Positions 25,506-34,880 of a stretch of DNA of 63,387 bases are shown here, piece by piece. How positions within the stretch are numbered: the stretch's first letter is position 1; every line of letters starts with the position of its first letter. The notes below the pieces were generated by a model. The model searched no databases. It was not told where the DNA came from and saw nothing but the letters and a program-made list of their open reading frames with translations. Both the position numbers and the translations under genes were made by a program. Source of the stretch: Erythrobacter fulvus. Lineage in GTDB: Bacteria; Pseudomonadota; Alphaproteobacteria; Sphingomonadales; Sphingomonadaceae. Location: positions 1 to 63,387 of the forward strand of contig NZ_JAQQXQ010000014.1 of assembly GCF_028595285.1 (NCBI RefSeq), given 5' to 3'.

Positions 25506-27488
25506 ATGATCGCCGAAATCGGACTTGCCGCCCTGTGGCTTGCCGCCGCGCTGGCGGTTTTGCAGATGGTGTCCGGCGCGGCCGGGCTGCGGATGCCCGA
25601 AGGTGCCGCCAATCCGCTGGCGATCTATGCGCGGCCCGCCGCGATCGTGCAGGCGGTGCTGGCGGTGCTGGCCTTCATGACGTTGCTGTGGGCCTTTGCG
25701 ATCACCGATCTTTCGATCAAGCTGGTGGCCACCAATTCGCATTCGATGAAGCCGATGATCTACAAACTCACCGGCACCTGGGGGAACCACGAGGGTTCGA
25801 TGCTGCTGTGGGTCGGCGTGCTGGCGGCATCTGGCGGTCTGCTGGCGGCGTTTGAGAGGCGGTTGCCCGAACGCACCATGGGCGCGACTCTGGCTGTGCA
25901 GGGCTTCGTGGCGCTGGGTTTCTATGCCTTCCTGCTGCTGTCCTCCAACCCGTTCGAGCGCCTGCCGGTGCCCGCGATGGAAGGCACGGGCCTCAACCCG
26001 CTGCTGCAGGACATCGGCCTCGCGATCCATCCGCCGACGCTTTATGCTGGCTATGTCGGGCTGTCGGTCGCCTTCAGCCTTGCAATGGGCGCGCTGCTGA
26101 CGCGCGAGGTCAATCCGTCCTTTGCCCGCGTCATGCGCCCGTGGGTGCTGGGTGCGTGGGTGCTGCTGACGCTGGGCATTACCGCGGGTTCGTTCTGGGC
26201 CTATTACGAGCTCGGCTGGGGCGGCTGGTGGTTCTGGGACCCGGTCGAGAATGCCTCGCTGATGCCGTGGCTGGCAGCGACCGCGCTGATGCATTCGGTC
26301 AGCGTGCTGGCTGCGCGCGACGCGCTCAGGACATGGACGATCATGCTTGGCGTGCTGGCGTTCTCGATGTCGATGCTCGGCACCTTCCTTGTGCGCTCGG
26401 GCGTGCTGACCAGCGTCCATGCCTTCGCGGTCGATCCCGAACGCGGCAGCTTCATCCTCGGGCTACTGGGCCTCTATATCGGCGGGGCCTTCACCATCTT
26501 CGCGCTGCGCGCCGGGGCCGTGGCCGAGGGCAAGCGCTTTGCCCTCGTCAGCCGCGAGGGCGCGCTAGTGTTCAATAACGTGATGCTTTCGGCGATCCTT
26601 GCGATCGTGCTGCTCGGCACGCTCTACCCGCTGCTGACCGAGGCGTTTGACGTGCGTGTGTCGGTTGGCCCGCCGTACTTCAACCCGGCCTCGGCCATTT
26701 TCGCGGTACCGATGCTGCTGGTGATGGCGGTCGGCCCGCTGCTGCGCTGGCGCGAGGACAAGCCGGCGCGCATCCAGTTCGAGGCGATGCTGATCGCGGC
26801 GGTGCTGATCGGAGCGATCGCGCTGGTCAGCTTCTTCGGACAATTCCCGTTCCTGCCGCTGCTGGGCCTTGGCCTTGCTCCGGCGCTGGCGGTGGCGGCG
26901 TTGCTGCCGCTGCGCGGTCGGAACCTGACCCGCGTGCCGGCCGCGACATGGGGCATGGTGCTGGCTCATTTCGGGGTAGCGGTGTCGCTGTTCGGCATGG
27001 CCTGCGAGGGTGCCTTCACCGAGGAACGCCTTGCCGCGGTCGCCCCGGGCGGCACCGAACAGGTCGGCGATTTTGCCGTCACCCTGCAAAGCGTCACCCC
27101 GGTCGCCGGGCCCAACTGGACCGCGATCGAAGCGCGCCTCGCGGTCAGCCGCGACGGCGGCGAACCGGTGATCCTTGCCCCGCAGGCGCGCAATTTCTGG
27201 TCGCCTCCGCAGGCCACCAGTGAAAGCGCGCTGCTGACCCGCTGGGACGGTCAGCTTTATGCCGTAATCGGCAATCAGGCCGAGGATGGTCGCTGGCAGA
27301 TCCGCGTGTGGTGGAAACCGTTTGTCACCTTCATCTGGTATGGCGGGTTGCTGATTGCGCTGGGCGGCGTGCTGGCGATTGCGGGCCGCGTCCGGGTCGA
27401 CCTCAAGCGCCGCAAGGCTGTCGCCAGAGGGGGCGAGCGCCGCGCCGAGCTCGAAGCTCTCGAAGCCCAGCCGGTACCGGCGGAGTAG
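25506..27488 (+). CDS. ccmF: Cytochrome c haem lyase subunit CcmF
   Basis: 660 aa, about 15 membrane helices. Attaches haem to apocytochrome c. The WWD signature is GWGGWWFWDPVENASLMPW. Conserved periplasmic loops include GTWGNHEGSMLLWV near the N terminus. It follows ccmE by 28 nt and precedes ccmG by 7 nt, within one operon. Confidence 0.97.
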   Translation: MIAEIGLAALWLAAALAVLQMVSGAAGLRMPEGAANPLAIYARPAAIVQAVLAVLAFMTLLWAFAITDLSIKLVATNSHSMKPMIYKLTGTWGNHEGSMLLWVGVLAASGGLLAAFERRLPERTMGATLAVQGFVALGFYAFLLLSSNPFERLPVPAMEGTGLNPLLQDIGLAIHPPTLYAGYVGLSVAFSLAMGALLTREVNPSFARVMRPWVLGAWVLLTLGITAGSFWAYYELGWGGWWFWDPVENASLMPWLAATALMHSVSVLAARDALRTWTIMLGVLAFSMSMLGTFLVRSGVLTSVHAFAVDPERGSFILGLLGLYIGGAFTIFALRAGAVAEGKRFALVSREGALVFNNVMLSAILAIVLLGTLYPLLTEAFDVRVSVGPPYFNPASAIFAVPMLLVMAVGPLLRWREDKPARIQFEAMLIAAVLIGAIALVSFFGQFPFLPLLGLGLAPALAVAALLPLRGRNLTRVPAATWGMVLAHFGVAVSLFGMACEGAFTEERLAAVAPGGTEQVGDFAVTLQSVTPVAGPNWTAIEARLAVSRDGGEPVILAPQARNFWSPPQATSESALLTRWDGQLYAVIGNQAEDGRWQIRVWWKPFVTFIWYGGLLIALGGVLAIAGRVRVDLKRRKAVARGGERRAELEALEAQPVPAE

Positions 27489-27495
27489 CGCGGCC

Positions 27496-28026
27496 GTGCA
27501 GAACCGTCTCTGGCTGTGGGTGCCGCTTGCGCTGTTCGCCTTTTTCGCGGGGCTGGCAGGCTATATGCTGACCCAGCCCAAGGATCAGTTCGTCGAAAGC
27601 ACGATGATCGGCGAGCCGCTGCCCGAATTCGCGCTCGATCCGGCCTTCGGCGGCCTGCCGGGTGCCGCACGCGCCGATTTCGTCGGTGGCAAGCCCCGCC
27701 TGCTCAACATCTGGGCGAGCTGGTGCCTGCCCTGCATTGCTGAGGCCCCGCAGCTTGAGACGCTGAAGGAGCAGGGCGTCGAAATCATCGGCATCGCCAT
27801 CCGCGACCGGCCCGAGGATGTCGCCAATTTCCTCGCGCGTTACGGCAATCCCTATACCCGCATTGGCTCTGACCGGATTTCCGAAGTGCAGCTGGCGATC
27901 GGATCCTCCGGCGTGCCGGAAACCTTCGTGATCGATGCCGGGGGCGTGATCCGTTACCAGCATATCGGCGATATCCGCGAGGACGACGTGCCGGTTCTGC
28001 TCGCTGAACTGGAGAAGGCGAAATGA
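27496..28026 (+). CDS. ccmG: Thiol:disulfide interchange protein CcmG/DsbE
   Basis: 176 aa. Membrane-anchored thioredoxin-like protein that reduces the apocytochrome CxxCH cysteines. The anchor is at residues 5-25, active site WASWCLPCIAEAP. GTG start at 27496, 7 nt after ccmF. The stop overlaps the ccmH start (ATGA). Confidence 0.95.
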   Translation: MQNRLWLWVPLALFAFFAGLAGYMLTQPKDQFVESTMIGEPLPEFALDPAFGGLPGAARADFVGGKPRLLNIWASWCLPCIAEAPQLETLKEQGVEIIGIAIRDRPEDVANFLARYGNPYTRIGSDRISEVQLAIGSSGVPETFVIDAGGVIRYQHIGDIREDDVPVLLAELEKAK

Positions 28027-28463
28027 ACCGCGCCGTGTTTGCAATGGTGATGGCTCTGCTGGTGATGCCGCTGGCGGGTCCTGCCTTGGGGCAGGACAGC
28101 ATGCCGCCCGCGCCCTATGCCTATAACCAGCTTGAAGACCCGCAGCTTGAAGCCGAAGCCAGCGCGCTGATGCACACGCTGCGCTGCCTCAAGTGCCAGT
28201 CGCAGTCGATTGCCGACAGCGATGCGCCGATGGCAGGCGATATGCGCCATCAGGTGCGCAGCCGCATTCTGGCGGGCGAAAGCCCCGATCAGATCCGTGC
28301 CTGGCTGATCGCGCGCTACGGCGATTATGTCAGCTACGAGCCCGAGATCAGCGCCACCACCTGGCCGCTTTTCGTCATTCCGGTGCTGGTAATCCTGATT
28401 GTCGCTGGCGTGCTGCTGCGCCGGCTGGGCAAGCGGCGTACGGACGAGGGAGAAGGTGCATGA
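28023..28463 (+). CDS. ccmH: Cytochrome c biogenesis protein CcmH (CcmL)
   Basis: 146 aa. Signal peptide ends near PALG-Q, then the redox motif LRCLKCQSQSI, which holds the LRCxxC pair that exchanges disulfides with CcmG and apocytochrome. A C-terminal helix (WPLFVIPVLVILIVAGVLL) anchors it. Overlaps ccmG and the next gene by 4 nt each. Confidence 0.95.
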   Translation: MNRAVFAMVMALLVMPLAGPALGQDSMPPAPYAYNQLEDPQLEAEASALMHTLRCLKCQSQSIADSDAPMAGDMRHQVRSRILAGESPDQIRAWLIARYGDYVSYEPEISATTWPLFVIPVLVILIVAGVLLRRLGKRRTDEGEGA

Positions 28464-29107
28464 TCGGCGGCTGGCTTGCGATTGGCGCGCTGGCGCTGGC
28501 GGCGTTTGCTCTGGCGGCGTTCCTGCTGCGCCTGCCGCGCGAAGGGCTGACGTTGTTCGGGGCGGTGCTGGTATTCGGGCTGGCCGGTTATGCGTGGCAG
28601 GGCTCCCCCGGCCAGCCTTCCGCGCCGAAGGGTCATGAGGATCGCAGCGCCAATCAGGGCGAAGCAATGGTAGAAGGCCGCGCCGCGCTGTTCGACCGCA
28701 CCTTGCCGCCGCCCGATTATCTGCTCACCTCAGATGCCTTTGCCCGACGCGGGCGGTTCGGCGATGCGGCAGGGCTGTTGCGGCGCGGACTGGAAGATAA
28801 CCCGAACGACCTCGAAAGCTGGCTCGCACTGGGTCTTGCGCTGGTGGGCCATGCCGATGGCTTCGTGACTCCCGCAGCGCTGCAGGCCTTCGGGCGGGCG
28901 CGGGCTATCGATCCCGATCACCCGGGTGCGGAATATTTCCTCGGCTTTGCCTATCTGCAGAGCGGCGAGATCCGCGCCGCGCGCAATGTCTGGGCCGGGC
29001 TGATCGCCCATTCGCCCCCCGACGCCCCGTGGCGCGAAGGGCTGGAGGCGGAAGTTGCGCGACTTGACGACATGATTGCCCGCGCGCCGATGCTTCAAGG
29101 TCAGTGA
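28460..29107 (+). CDS. ccmI: CcmI-like TPR protein of cytochrome c maturation
   Basis: 215 aa. Two N-terminal membrane helices (about residues 4-22 and 30-45), then TPR-like helices with SWLALGLALVGHADG and AEYFLGFAYLQSGE. CcmI delivers apocytochromes to CcmF-CcmH. It is shorter than full CcmI and starts inside the ccmH stop. It is the last gene of the ccm operon; 138 nt of non-coding sequence follow. Confidence 0.85.
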   Translation: MIGGWLAIGALALAAFALAAFLLRLPREGLTLFGAVLVFGLAGYAWQGSPGQPSAPKGHEDRSANQGEAMVEGRAALFDRTLPPPDYLLTSDAFARRGRFGDAAGLLRRGLEDNPNDLESWLALGLALVGHADGFVTPAALQAFGRARAIDPDHPGAEYFLGFAYLQSGEIRAARNVWAGLIAHSPPDAPWREGLEAEVARLDDMIARAPMLQGQ

Positions 29108-29245
29108 CATCTGCGTGTCTGTCATGCGCGCCATGTTGCAGGCGCGAAGACACGGTGCTAGGCGCGCCGCCTTACCCGCCGGAGTCGCACTGGCGCGCCG
29201 GAAATGGCTGGGGGCAGTACCGCATGCACGGGAAATCCGCTTGAG

Positions 29246-31189
29246 ATGAACGACACAGCAGCGCCTGCCCAGCCGAACCCCGGCCACGGCCATAGCCACG
29301 GCCACAGCGCCTCGACCGCCGCACTGGCGATCGGCGCGGTCGGCGTGGTGTTCGGCGATATCGGCACCAGCCCGCTTTACGCTTTCCGCGAAACCTTCGC
29401 CTCGCACCATGGCGCGCCGGGCATCGCGCCCGACGCAGCGCACATCCACGGGGTGCTGAGCCTGGTGTTCTGGTCGATGATGATGGTTGTGACGGTCAAA
29501 TACGTCCTCACCATCACCCGCGCCGACAACCGCGGCGAAGGCGGGAGCCTGGCGCTGCTGGCGTTGATCCGCCGTGCGTCCGACAGCGCGGGGTGGACCG
29601 CGCCGCTGGTGCTGCTCGGCGTGTTCGCCACCGCGCTGTTCTATGGCGACAGCATGATCACCCCGGCGATTTCGGTGCTGTCCGCGACCGAGGGCCTGCA
29701 ATATATCGTCCCCGGTTTCGACCCGTGGATCGTGCCCACCGCGATCGCCATTCTCGTCTGCCTGTTCGCGCTACAATCGCGCGGGACGGAACGGGTGGGC
29801 AAGCTGTTCGGCCCGATCATGCTGACCTATTTCGCCATGCTGGCGACACTCGGCGTGATGCATCTTACCGCCAATCCGGCGATCATCCTCGAGACGATCA
29901 ATCCGGTGAACGCGCTCAATTTTTTCATTACCGACGGCTACACCGCCTTCATCGCGCTGGGCAGCGTCGTGCTGGCGGTGACCGGGGCAGAGGCGCTCTA
30001 TGCCGACATGGGGCACTTCGGACGCAAGCCGATTGGCCTGTCGTGGCTGACCTTCGTATTCCCGGCGCTGATGCTCAATTACATGGGGCAGGGCGCGCTG
30101 GTGCTGTCGCAGACCTCGCCGGAAGCAACTGCGGCGCTGATCAAGGATCCGTTCTTCCTGATGATCCCCGACGTGGTGCGCGTGCCTGTGATCATCCTTG
30201 CGCTGTTGGCCACCATCATCGCCAGCCAGGCGGTGATCTCGGGGGCGTTCAGCCTTACCCAGCAGGCGATCCAGCTGGGCTTCATCCCGCGCATGAACAT
30301 CGAGCACACCAGCGCTACTGCTGCCGGGCAGATCTACATTCCGGCGATCAACTGGGCGCTGATGGTGATGGTGATCCTGCTGGTGCTGTTCTTCCAGTCC
30401 TCCAGCAATCTCGCCGCGGCCTACGGCATTGCGGTCACGGGCGCGATGTTCATCGACACGCTGCTGCTGGCGGCAGTGCTGACCGCGCTGTGGCGCTGGC
30501 CGTGGTGGAAGGCGCTGCCGCTGGTACTGGTGTTCCTGATCGTGGACATCGCCTATTTCGGCGCCAACCTCGTCAAGGTGCCGTCGGGCGGCTGGGTGCC
30601 GCTGGCGATCGGCTTCGTCATCTTCACGCTGCTCACCACCTGGGCGCGCGGCCGCAAGCTGATGCGCGAGCGGATGAGCGAAAGCGCGCTGCCGCTGGAA
30701 ATCTTCGCCAAGTCGGCCAAGAATTCTGCGGTACGCGTGCCCGGCACGGCGATCTTCATGGCCTCAACCACCGCCGGCGTGCCGAGCGCGCTGCTGCATA
30801 ACATCAAGCACAACAAGGTGCTGCACGAACGGGTGATCATCCTCACCATCGACATCACCGATGAACCCTATGTCGATCCCACCACGCGCTGCGAGATGGT
30901 GGATCTGGGCGACGGCTTTTACCGCGCGGTGCTGCATTACGGCTTCATGGAGGAGACCGACGTGCCGCAGGGCCTCAAGACAATGGAGCGCTGCGGCGGC
31001 GCGTTTGACATGATGCAGACCAGCTTCTTCCTGTCGCGCCAGACCCTGCTGCCGAGCCAGAAGCCCGCCATGCCGCTCTGGCGGGAGAAAATCTTCGCGT
31101 GGCTGCTGCGCAATTCGTCGAGCGCGATGGACTTCTTCAAGCTCCCCACCAACCGTGTGGTGGAGCTGGGAAGCCAGGTGGAGATCTGA
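29246..31189 (+). CDS. kup: Low-affinity potassium transport system protein Kup
   Basis: 647 aa, twelve predicted membrane helices and a C-terminal cytoplasmic domain. Proton-coupled potassium uptake. Signature [18 protein letters not shown] at the first helix, and MGHFGRKPI further on. The N terminus has a His-rich stretch (GHGHSHGHS). ATG 29246 gives [12 protein letters not shown]; upstream codons look random. Confidence 0.95.
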   Translation: MNDTAAPAQPNPGHGHSHGHSASTAALAIGAVGVVFGDIGTSPLYAFRETFASHHGAPGIAPDAAHIHGVLSLVFWSMMMVVTVKYVLTITRADNRGEGGSLALLALIRRASDSAGWTAPLVLLGVFATALFYGDSMITPAISVLSATEGLQYIVPGFDPWIVPTAIAILVCLFALQSRGTERVGKLFGPIMLTYFAMLATLGVMHLTANPAIILETINPVNALNFFITDGYTAFIALGSVVLAVTGAEALYADMGHFGRKPIGLSWLTFVFPALMLNYMGQGALVLSQTSPEATAALIKDPFFLMIPDVVRVPVIILALLATIIASQAVISGAFSLTQQAIQLGFIPRMNIEHTSATAAGQIYIPAINWALMVMVILLVLFFQSSSNLAAAYGIAVTGAMFIDTLLLAAVLTALWRWPWWKALPLVLVFLIVDIAYFGANLVKVPSGGWVPLAIGFVIFTLLTTWARGRKLMRERMSESALPLEIFAKSAKNSAVRVPGTAIFMASTTAGVPSALLHNIKHNKVLHERVIILTIDITDEPYVDPTTRCEMVDLGDGFYRAVLHYGFMEETDVPQGLKTMERCGGAFDMMQTSFFLSRQTLLPSQKPAMPLWREKIFAWLLRNSSSAMDFFKLPTNRVVELGSQVEI

Positions 31190-31250
31190 GCATCGCGCCA
31201 AAAAGCGGGAGCCGGTTTTCGGTTCTCCGCGATGCGACCCGAAAGCTGCG

Positions 31251-31901
31251 TTAGCTACCCGTCGGCGGCTCGTTCTTGAGCGGCTCGTCGCGTTCCTCGA
31301 AGCTCAGGCCGTTCTTCAGCAGCATCGGGATCTGGCTGAAGGTAAACAGGAAGGTCAGCGGCAGGAACACCCACAGCTTGGCCCACAGCCAGCTTTCAAA
31401 GGAAAGCTGCGCGCGCAAGCCCTCATTGAGCAGCGCGAGGAACAGGAAGAACACCCCCCAGTTGCGCGAAAGTTTGAGCCAGCCTTGCTCGGTAAGCCCT
31501 TCGAATGCGGCTTCGAGCAGGATCCTGAGCAGCGCCTTGCCCATAAAGAAACCGCCCAGCAGCGCCACGCCGAAGCAGGCATAGATGATCGTCGGCTTCA
31601 GCTGTACGAAGGTGGGGTCGCCGAAGAAGATCGTCAGTCCCCCGAAGCCCACGATCAGCGCGGTCGAGAACCACAGCATCGGCGAGACCTTGCCCAGCCG
31701 CCATTTCGAGAACAGCAATGCCGCCACCGCCGCGACCATGAAGGCGCCGGTGCCGTAGATGATTGCGCCCAGCTCGCCGGCGGGGCTCGGCTCGGCGGGG
31801 GCGTTCATGCGATAAACGCCAAGGAACACCAGGAGTGGGCCGTAATCGACCGCGACGTTGAGCCAGCTGGAAGCGGCCTTCTTGCCTTCGCTGTCGCTCA
31901 T
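31251..31901 (-). CDS. yciB: Inner-membrane septation protein YciB (IspZ family)
   Basis: 216 aa, five to six membrane helices. Contains VDYGPLLVFLGVY, WRLGKVSPMLWFSTALIV and NWGVFFLFLALLNEGLR, typical of the family needed for normal septation and envelope integrity. ATG 31901 overlaps the ftsY stop (ATGA). It ends an operon dapF-mtaB-ftsY-yciB in which every junction overlaps by 4 nt or less. Confidence 0.92.
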   Translation of the reverse strand: MSDSEGKKAASSWLNVAVDYGPLLVFLGVYRMNAPAEPSPAGELGAIIYGTGAFMVAAVAALLFSKWRLGKVSPMLWFSTALIVGFGGLTIFFGDPTFVQLKPTIIYACFGVALLGGFFMGKALLRILLEAAFEGLTEQGWLKLSRNWGVFFLFLALLNEGLRAQLSFESWLWAKLWVFLPLTFLFTFSQIPMLLKNGLSFEERDEPLKNEPPTGS

Positions 31902-32824
31902 CACGCCACCCCCGCGATCACACGCGCGACCAGATCGGGATCGAAGGGGCGCAGGTCTTCCATCTTTTCGCCCACACCGATGGCGTGGATGGGCAGGCCA
32001 TATTGCTCCGCCGCCGCCACCAGCACGCCGCCGCGCGCGGTGCCGTCAAGCTTGGTCATGATAAGGCCGGTGACACCCGCCACTTCCTTGAACACGTCGA
32101 TCTGCGAGAGCGCATTCTGGCCGTTGGTGGCATCAAGCACCAGCACCACGTCATGCGGTGCCTCCGGGTTCAGGCGGCCGAGCACACGGCGGATCTTGGC
32201 CAGTTCCTCCATCAGCTCCTTCTTGTTCTGGAGCCGTCCGGCAGTGTCGACGATCAGCGCGTCGATGCCCGTATCGGTGGCTTGCTTCACCGCATCGAAC
32301 ACGATCGCCGCCGGATCGCCGCCCTCGGGGCCGCGCACCAGATCGACACCGATACGCTCGGCCCAAGTCGCCAGCTGGCCGATCGCGGCGGCGCGGAAGG
32401 TGTCGCCTGCCGCCAACAGCACGCCGTAATCGTCCTCCTGAAACAGGTGCGCGAGCTTGGCGATGGTTGTGGTCTTTCCGCTCCCGTTGACCCCGATCAC
32501 GAGGATCACCTGAGGACGCGGAAAGGCGGTGATTTCGAGCGGCTTGGCCACCGGACGCAGGATCGCGGCGATTTCCTCGGCCACGGCCTCTTTCAACTCG
32601 CGCGCGGTGATTTCAAGGCCGAAGCGCTTGTCCGACAGCCGCGCCCGGATACGTCCGGCCGCAGCCGGGCCGAGATCGGACATGATGAGCGCATCCTCGA
32701 CCTCGTCGAGCGTCGCATCGTCGAGCTTCGCCGTGCCGCCGACGCCAGCGAGGTTGGCGGTCAGGCGTTCGGACGTCTTGGCAAAGCCGCCGAACAGGCG
32801 CTGGGTCCAGCTGGTTTCACTCAT
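31901..32824 (-). CDS. ftsY: Signal recognition particle receptor FtsY
   Basis: 307 aa. Docks SRP-ribosome complexes at the membrane. Short N region without the long acidic A domain of E. coli, usual for alphaproteobacteria. SRP GTPase motifs: GVNGSGKTTTIAKLA (G1), DTFRAAA, DTAGRLQNKKELMEEL (G3), TKLDGTARGG (G4). ATG 32824 overlaps the mtaB stop. Confidence 0.96.
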   Translation of the reverse strand: MSETSWTQRLFGGFAKTSERLTANLAGVGGTAKLDDATLDEVEDALIMSDLGPAAAGRIRARLSDKRFGLEITARELKEAVAEEIAAILRPVAKPLEITAFPRPQVILVIGVNGSGKTTTIAKLAHLFQEDDYGVLLAAGDTFRAAAIGQLATWAERIGVDLVRGPEGGDPAAIVFDAVKQATDTGIDALIVDTAGRLQNKKELMEELAKIRRVLGRLNPEAPHDVVLVLDATNGQNALSQIDVFKEVAGVTGLIMTKLDGTARGGVLVAAAEQYGLPIHAIGVGEKMEDLRPFDPDLVARVIAGVA

Positions 32825-33996
32825 ACGAGCAGGCCCTCCCTGACCTCGCGCGGGGTTACGTCGATAATCGTGCCCGCCGTGGCCTGCGGGGGCAGGGTGA
32901 TGCGGGCGTAATTGGGGGCATAGCCCGTGCCGTCGCGTTCGGCGAGGACGGGAAACGTTTCGCCCACAAGCCCGGCGAGCCACGCCGCCCGGGTTGCAGC
33001 GGCACGTTCGCGCAATTCGGCCGCGCGCGCCTTAACCACGGCGCGCGGGAGCTGCGGCATTCGCGCGGCAGGGGGGCCGGGACGGGGCGAGAAGGGGAAG
33101 ATGTGGGCGTGGACGATGCCGAGTTCGTCGATGATCGCGAGATTTTCGGCATGATGCGCCTCGGTCTCGGTCGGAAAGCCTGCGATCAGGTCTGCGCCCA
33201 CTGCCACATCGGGGCGCAGCGCCTTCAGCCGCGCCACCAGTTCCACCGCGTCGCAGCGCAGATGGCGGCGTTTCATGCGCTTGAGGATCAGGTCAGCCCC
33301 GTGCTGGAGCGAGAGGTGCAGGTGGGGCATCACGCGGGCGTCATGCGCAAGCAGATCGAACAGCGCGGGATCGATCTCCACCCCGTCGACAGACGAAAGG
33401 CGTAATCGGGGGAGGGCGGCAAATTCGTAGAGGATCGCCCGCACTAGCACGCCCAGCCGGGGCGCGCCGGGCAGGTCATGCCCCCAGGATGTCAGATCGA
33501 CGCCGGTAAGCACCACCTCCTTTGCCCCCGCGTCAAGATGCGTTTCGATCTCGCGCAGCACCTCTGTCACAGGCAGCGATCGGCTTGGCCCGCGCCCCTG
33601 CGGGATCACGCAAAAGGTGCAGGCATGGTCGCAGCCGTTCTGCACCGCAACGAAGGCGCGGGTGCGCGCCGGAGCGATCGGCGGGGCAGCGACGGGCGCG
33701 TTCCAGCTGCGCGGATCGAGTTTCGCGGCGTTGGCCACCAACCCGTCTACCTCGGCCATCGCGCCGATTTCCGCGCGGTCGATCTCGGCCGCGCAGCCGG
33801 TAACGACGAGCCGCGCCTGCGGATGGTCGCGGCGCGCGCGGCGGATCGCTTGCCGCGTCTGGCGCAGAGCCTCGCCCGTGACCGCACAGGAATTGACGAC
33901 GACGAGATTCTCGTCTCCCGCCAGCATTGCGCGCATCCGCTCGCTTTCAGCGATGTTCATGCGACAGCCGAGGGATATGATGTGCGGTGCGTTCAC
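32821..33996 (-). CDS. mtaB: tRNA (N6-L-threonylcarbamoyladenosine37-C2)-methylthiotransferase MtaB
   Basis: 391 aa. Radical SAM enzyme that adds a methylthio group to t6A37 of ANN-decoding tRNAs. The N-terminal MTTase domain has three cysteines (LGCRMN, VNSCAV, VTGCAAE) for the auxiliary cluster. The radical SAM motif is CDHACTFC. Short C-terminal TRAM-like end. GTG 33996 overlaps the dapF stop (GTGA). Confidence 0.93.
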   Translation of the reverse strand: MNAPHIISLGCRMNIAESERMRAMLAGDENLVVVNSCAVTGEALRQTRQAIRRARRDHPQARLVVTGCAAEIDRAEIGAMAEVDGLVANAAKLDPRSWNAPVAAPPIAPARTRAFVAVQNGCDHACTFCVIPQGRGPSRSLPVTEVLREIETHLDAGAKEVVLTGVDLTSWGHDLPGAPRLGVLVRAILYEFAALPRLRLSSVDGVEIDPALFDLLAHDARVMPHLHLSLQHGADLILKRMKRRHLRCDAVELVARLKALRPDVAVGADLIAGFPTETEAHHAENLAIIDELGIVHAHIFPFSPRPGPPAARMPQLPRAVVKARAAELRERAAATRAAWLAGLVGETFPVLAERDGTGYAPNYARITLPPQATAGTIIDVTPREVREGLLV

Positions 33997-34823
33997 GCCA
34001 CCGCTCCGCTGGCAAAGTCGTCCCAGTTGAAGCTGCCGCGGAAACTTTCGGTCGCAGGGCCGCTCATTAGGATGGTGCCACCCCGTTCCCATGCGATCTC
34101 GAGGTCGCCGCCGGGCAGAGTGACGCGCACCGGGCTGTTCACCAGACCGCGCCAGATCGCCGCCACCGCCGTCGCGCAGGCCCCGGTGCCGCACGCCAGC
34201 GTCAGGCCCACGCCGCGTTCCCACACGCGCAATTTCAGATGGTCCGGCCCGGCAATGCTCGCGACATTAACGTTCACGCGCTCGGGAAACAGGGCATCGT
34301 GCTCGATCACCGGCCCCAGCACATCGAGCGGTATGGCATCGCAATCGCCCACGAAAAAGATGACATGCGGATTGCCGACATTCACCGCCATCGGCGCGTC
34401 CAGCGTCTCCCAGCCTACCGGCATCGCGGCGGTATCCATTGCATAGGCGAGCGGGATGGCGTCCCATTCGAAGCGGGGTTTGCCCATGTCGACCCGTGCG
34501 CCGCGCGCCATCGGTTCGAGCGTGATCGGTCCGCCGCCGGTCTCGATCGTGGCGGGTTCGCCATGCAGCAGCGCCACCGCGCGGCTGGCATTTCCGCAAG
34601 CCTCAACCTCGCCCCCGTCGGCATTGAATATGCGCATCCGGAAGGCGTGCGTTTGGCTCGGCTGGAGCAGGATCAGCTGGTCGCAGCCGATCCCCGTGCG
34701 CCGGTTGGCAAGCGCGCGCGCAATCGCGGGGGTCATCGCGGGGAGCGAGCTTTCGCGAGCATCGATCACGACGAAATCATTGCCGAGACCGTGCATCTTG
34801 GTGAAGGGGATACGCTGCGTCAC
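33993..34823 (-). CDS. dapF: Diaminopimelate epimerase
   Basis: 276 aa. Interconverts LL- and meso-diaminopimelate for lysine and peptidoglycan. The two catalytic cysteines are in GGEVEACGNASR and TLACGTGACATAV. N-terminal FTKMHGLGNDFVVID is the family start. GTG 34823 is the likely start; upstream residues are not conserved. Confidence 0.96.
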   Translation of the reverse strand: MTQRIPFTKMHGLGNDFVVIDARESSLPAMTPAIARALANRRTGIGCDQLILLQPSQTHAFRMRIFNADGGEVEACGNASRAVALLHGEPATIETGGGPITLEPMARGARVDMGKPRFEWDAIPLAYAMDTAAMPVGWETLDAPMAVNVGNPHVIFFVGDCDAIPLDVLGPVIEHDALFPERVNVNVASIAGPDHLKLRVWERGVGLTLACGTGACATAVAAIWRGLVNSPVRVTLPGGDLEIAWERGGTILMSGPATESFRGSFNWDDFASGAVA

Positions 34824-34880
34824 GGCTGCGCATCTATGCACGCGCGGGGCGTGCGTCCAGTCCCGCGCCTGCAACCGGCG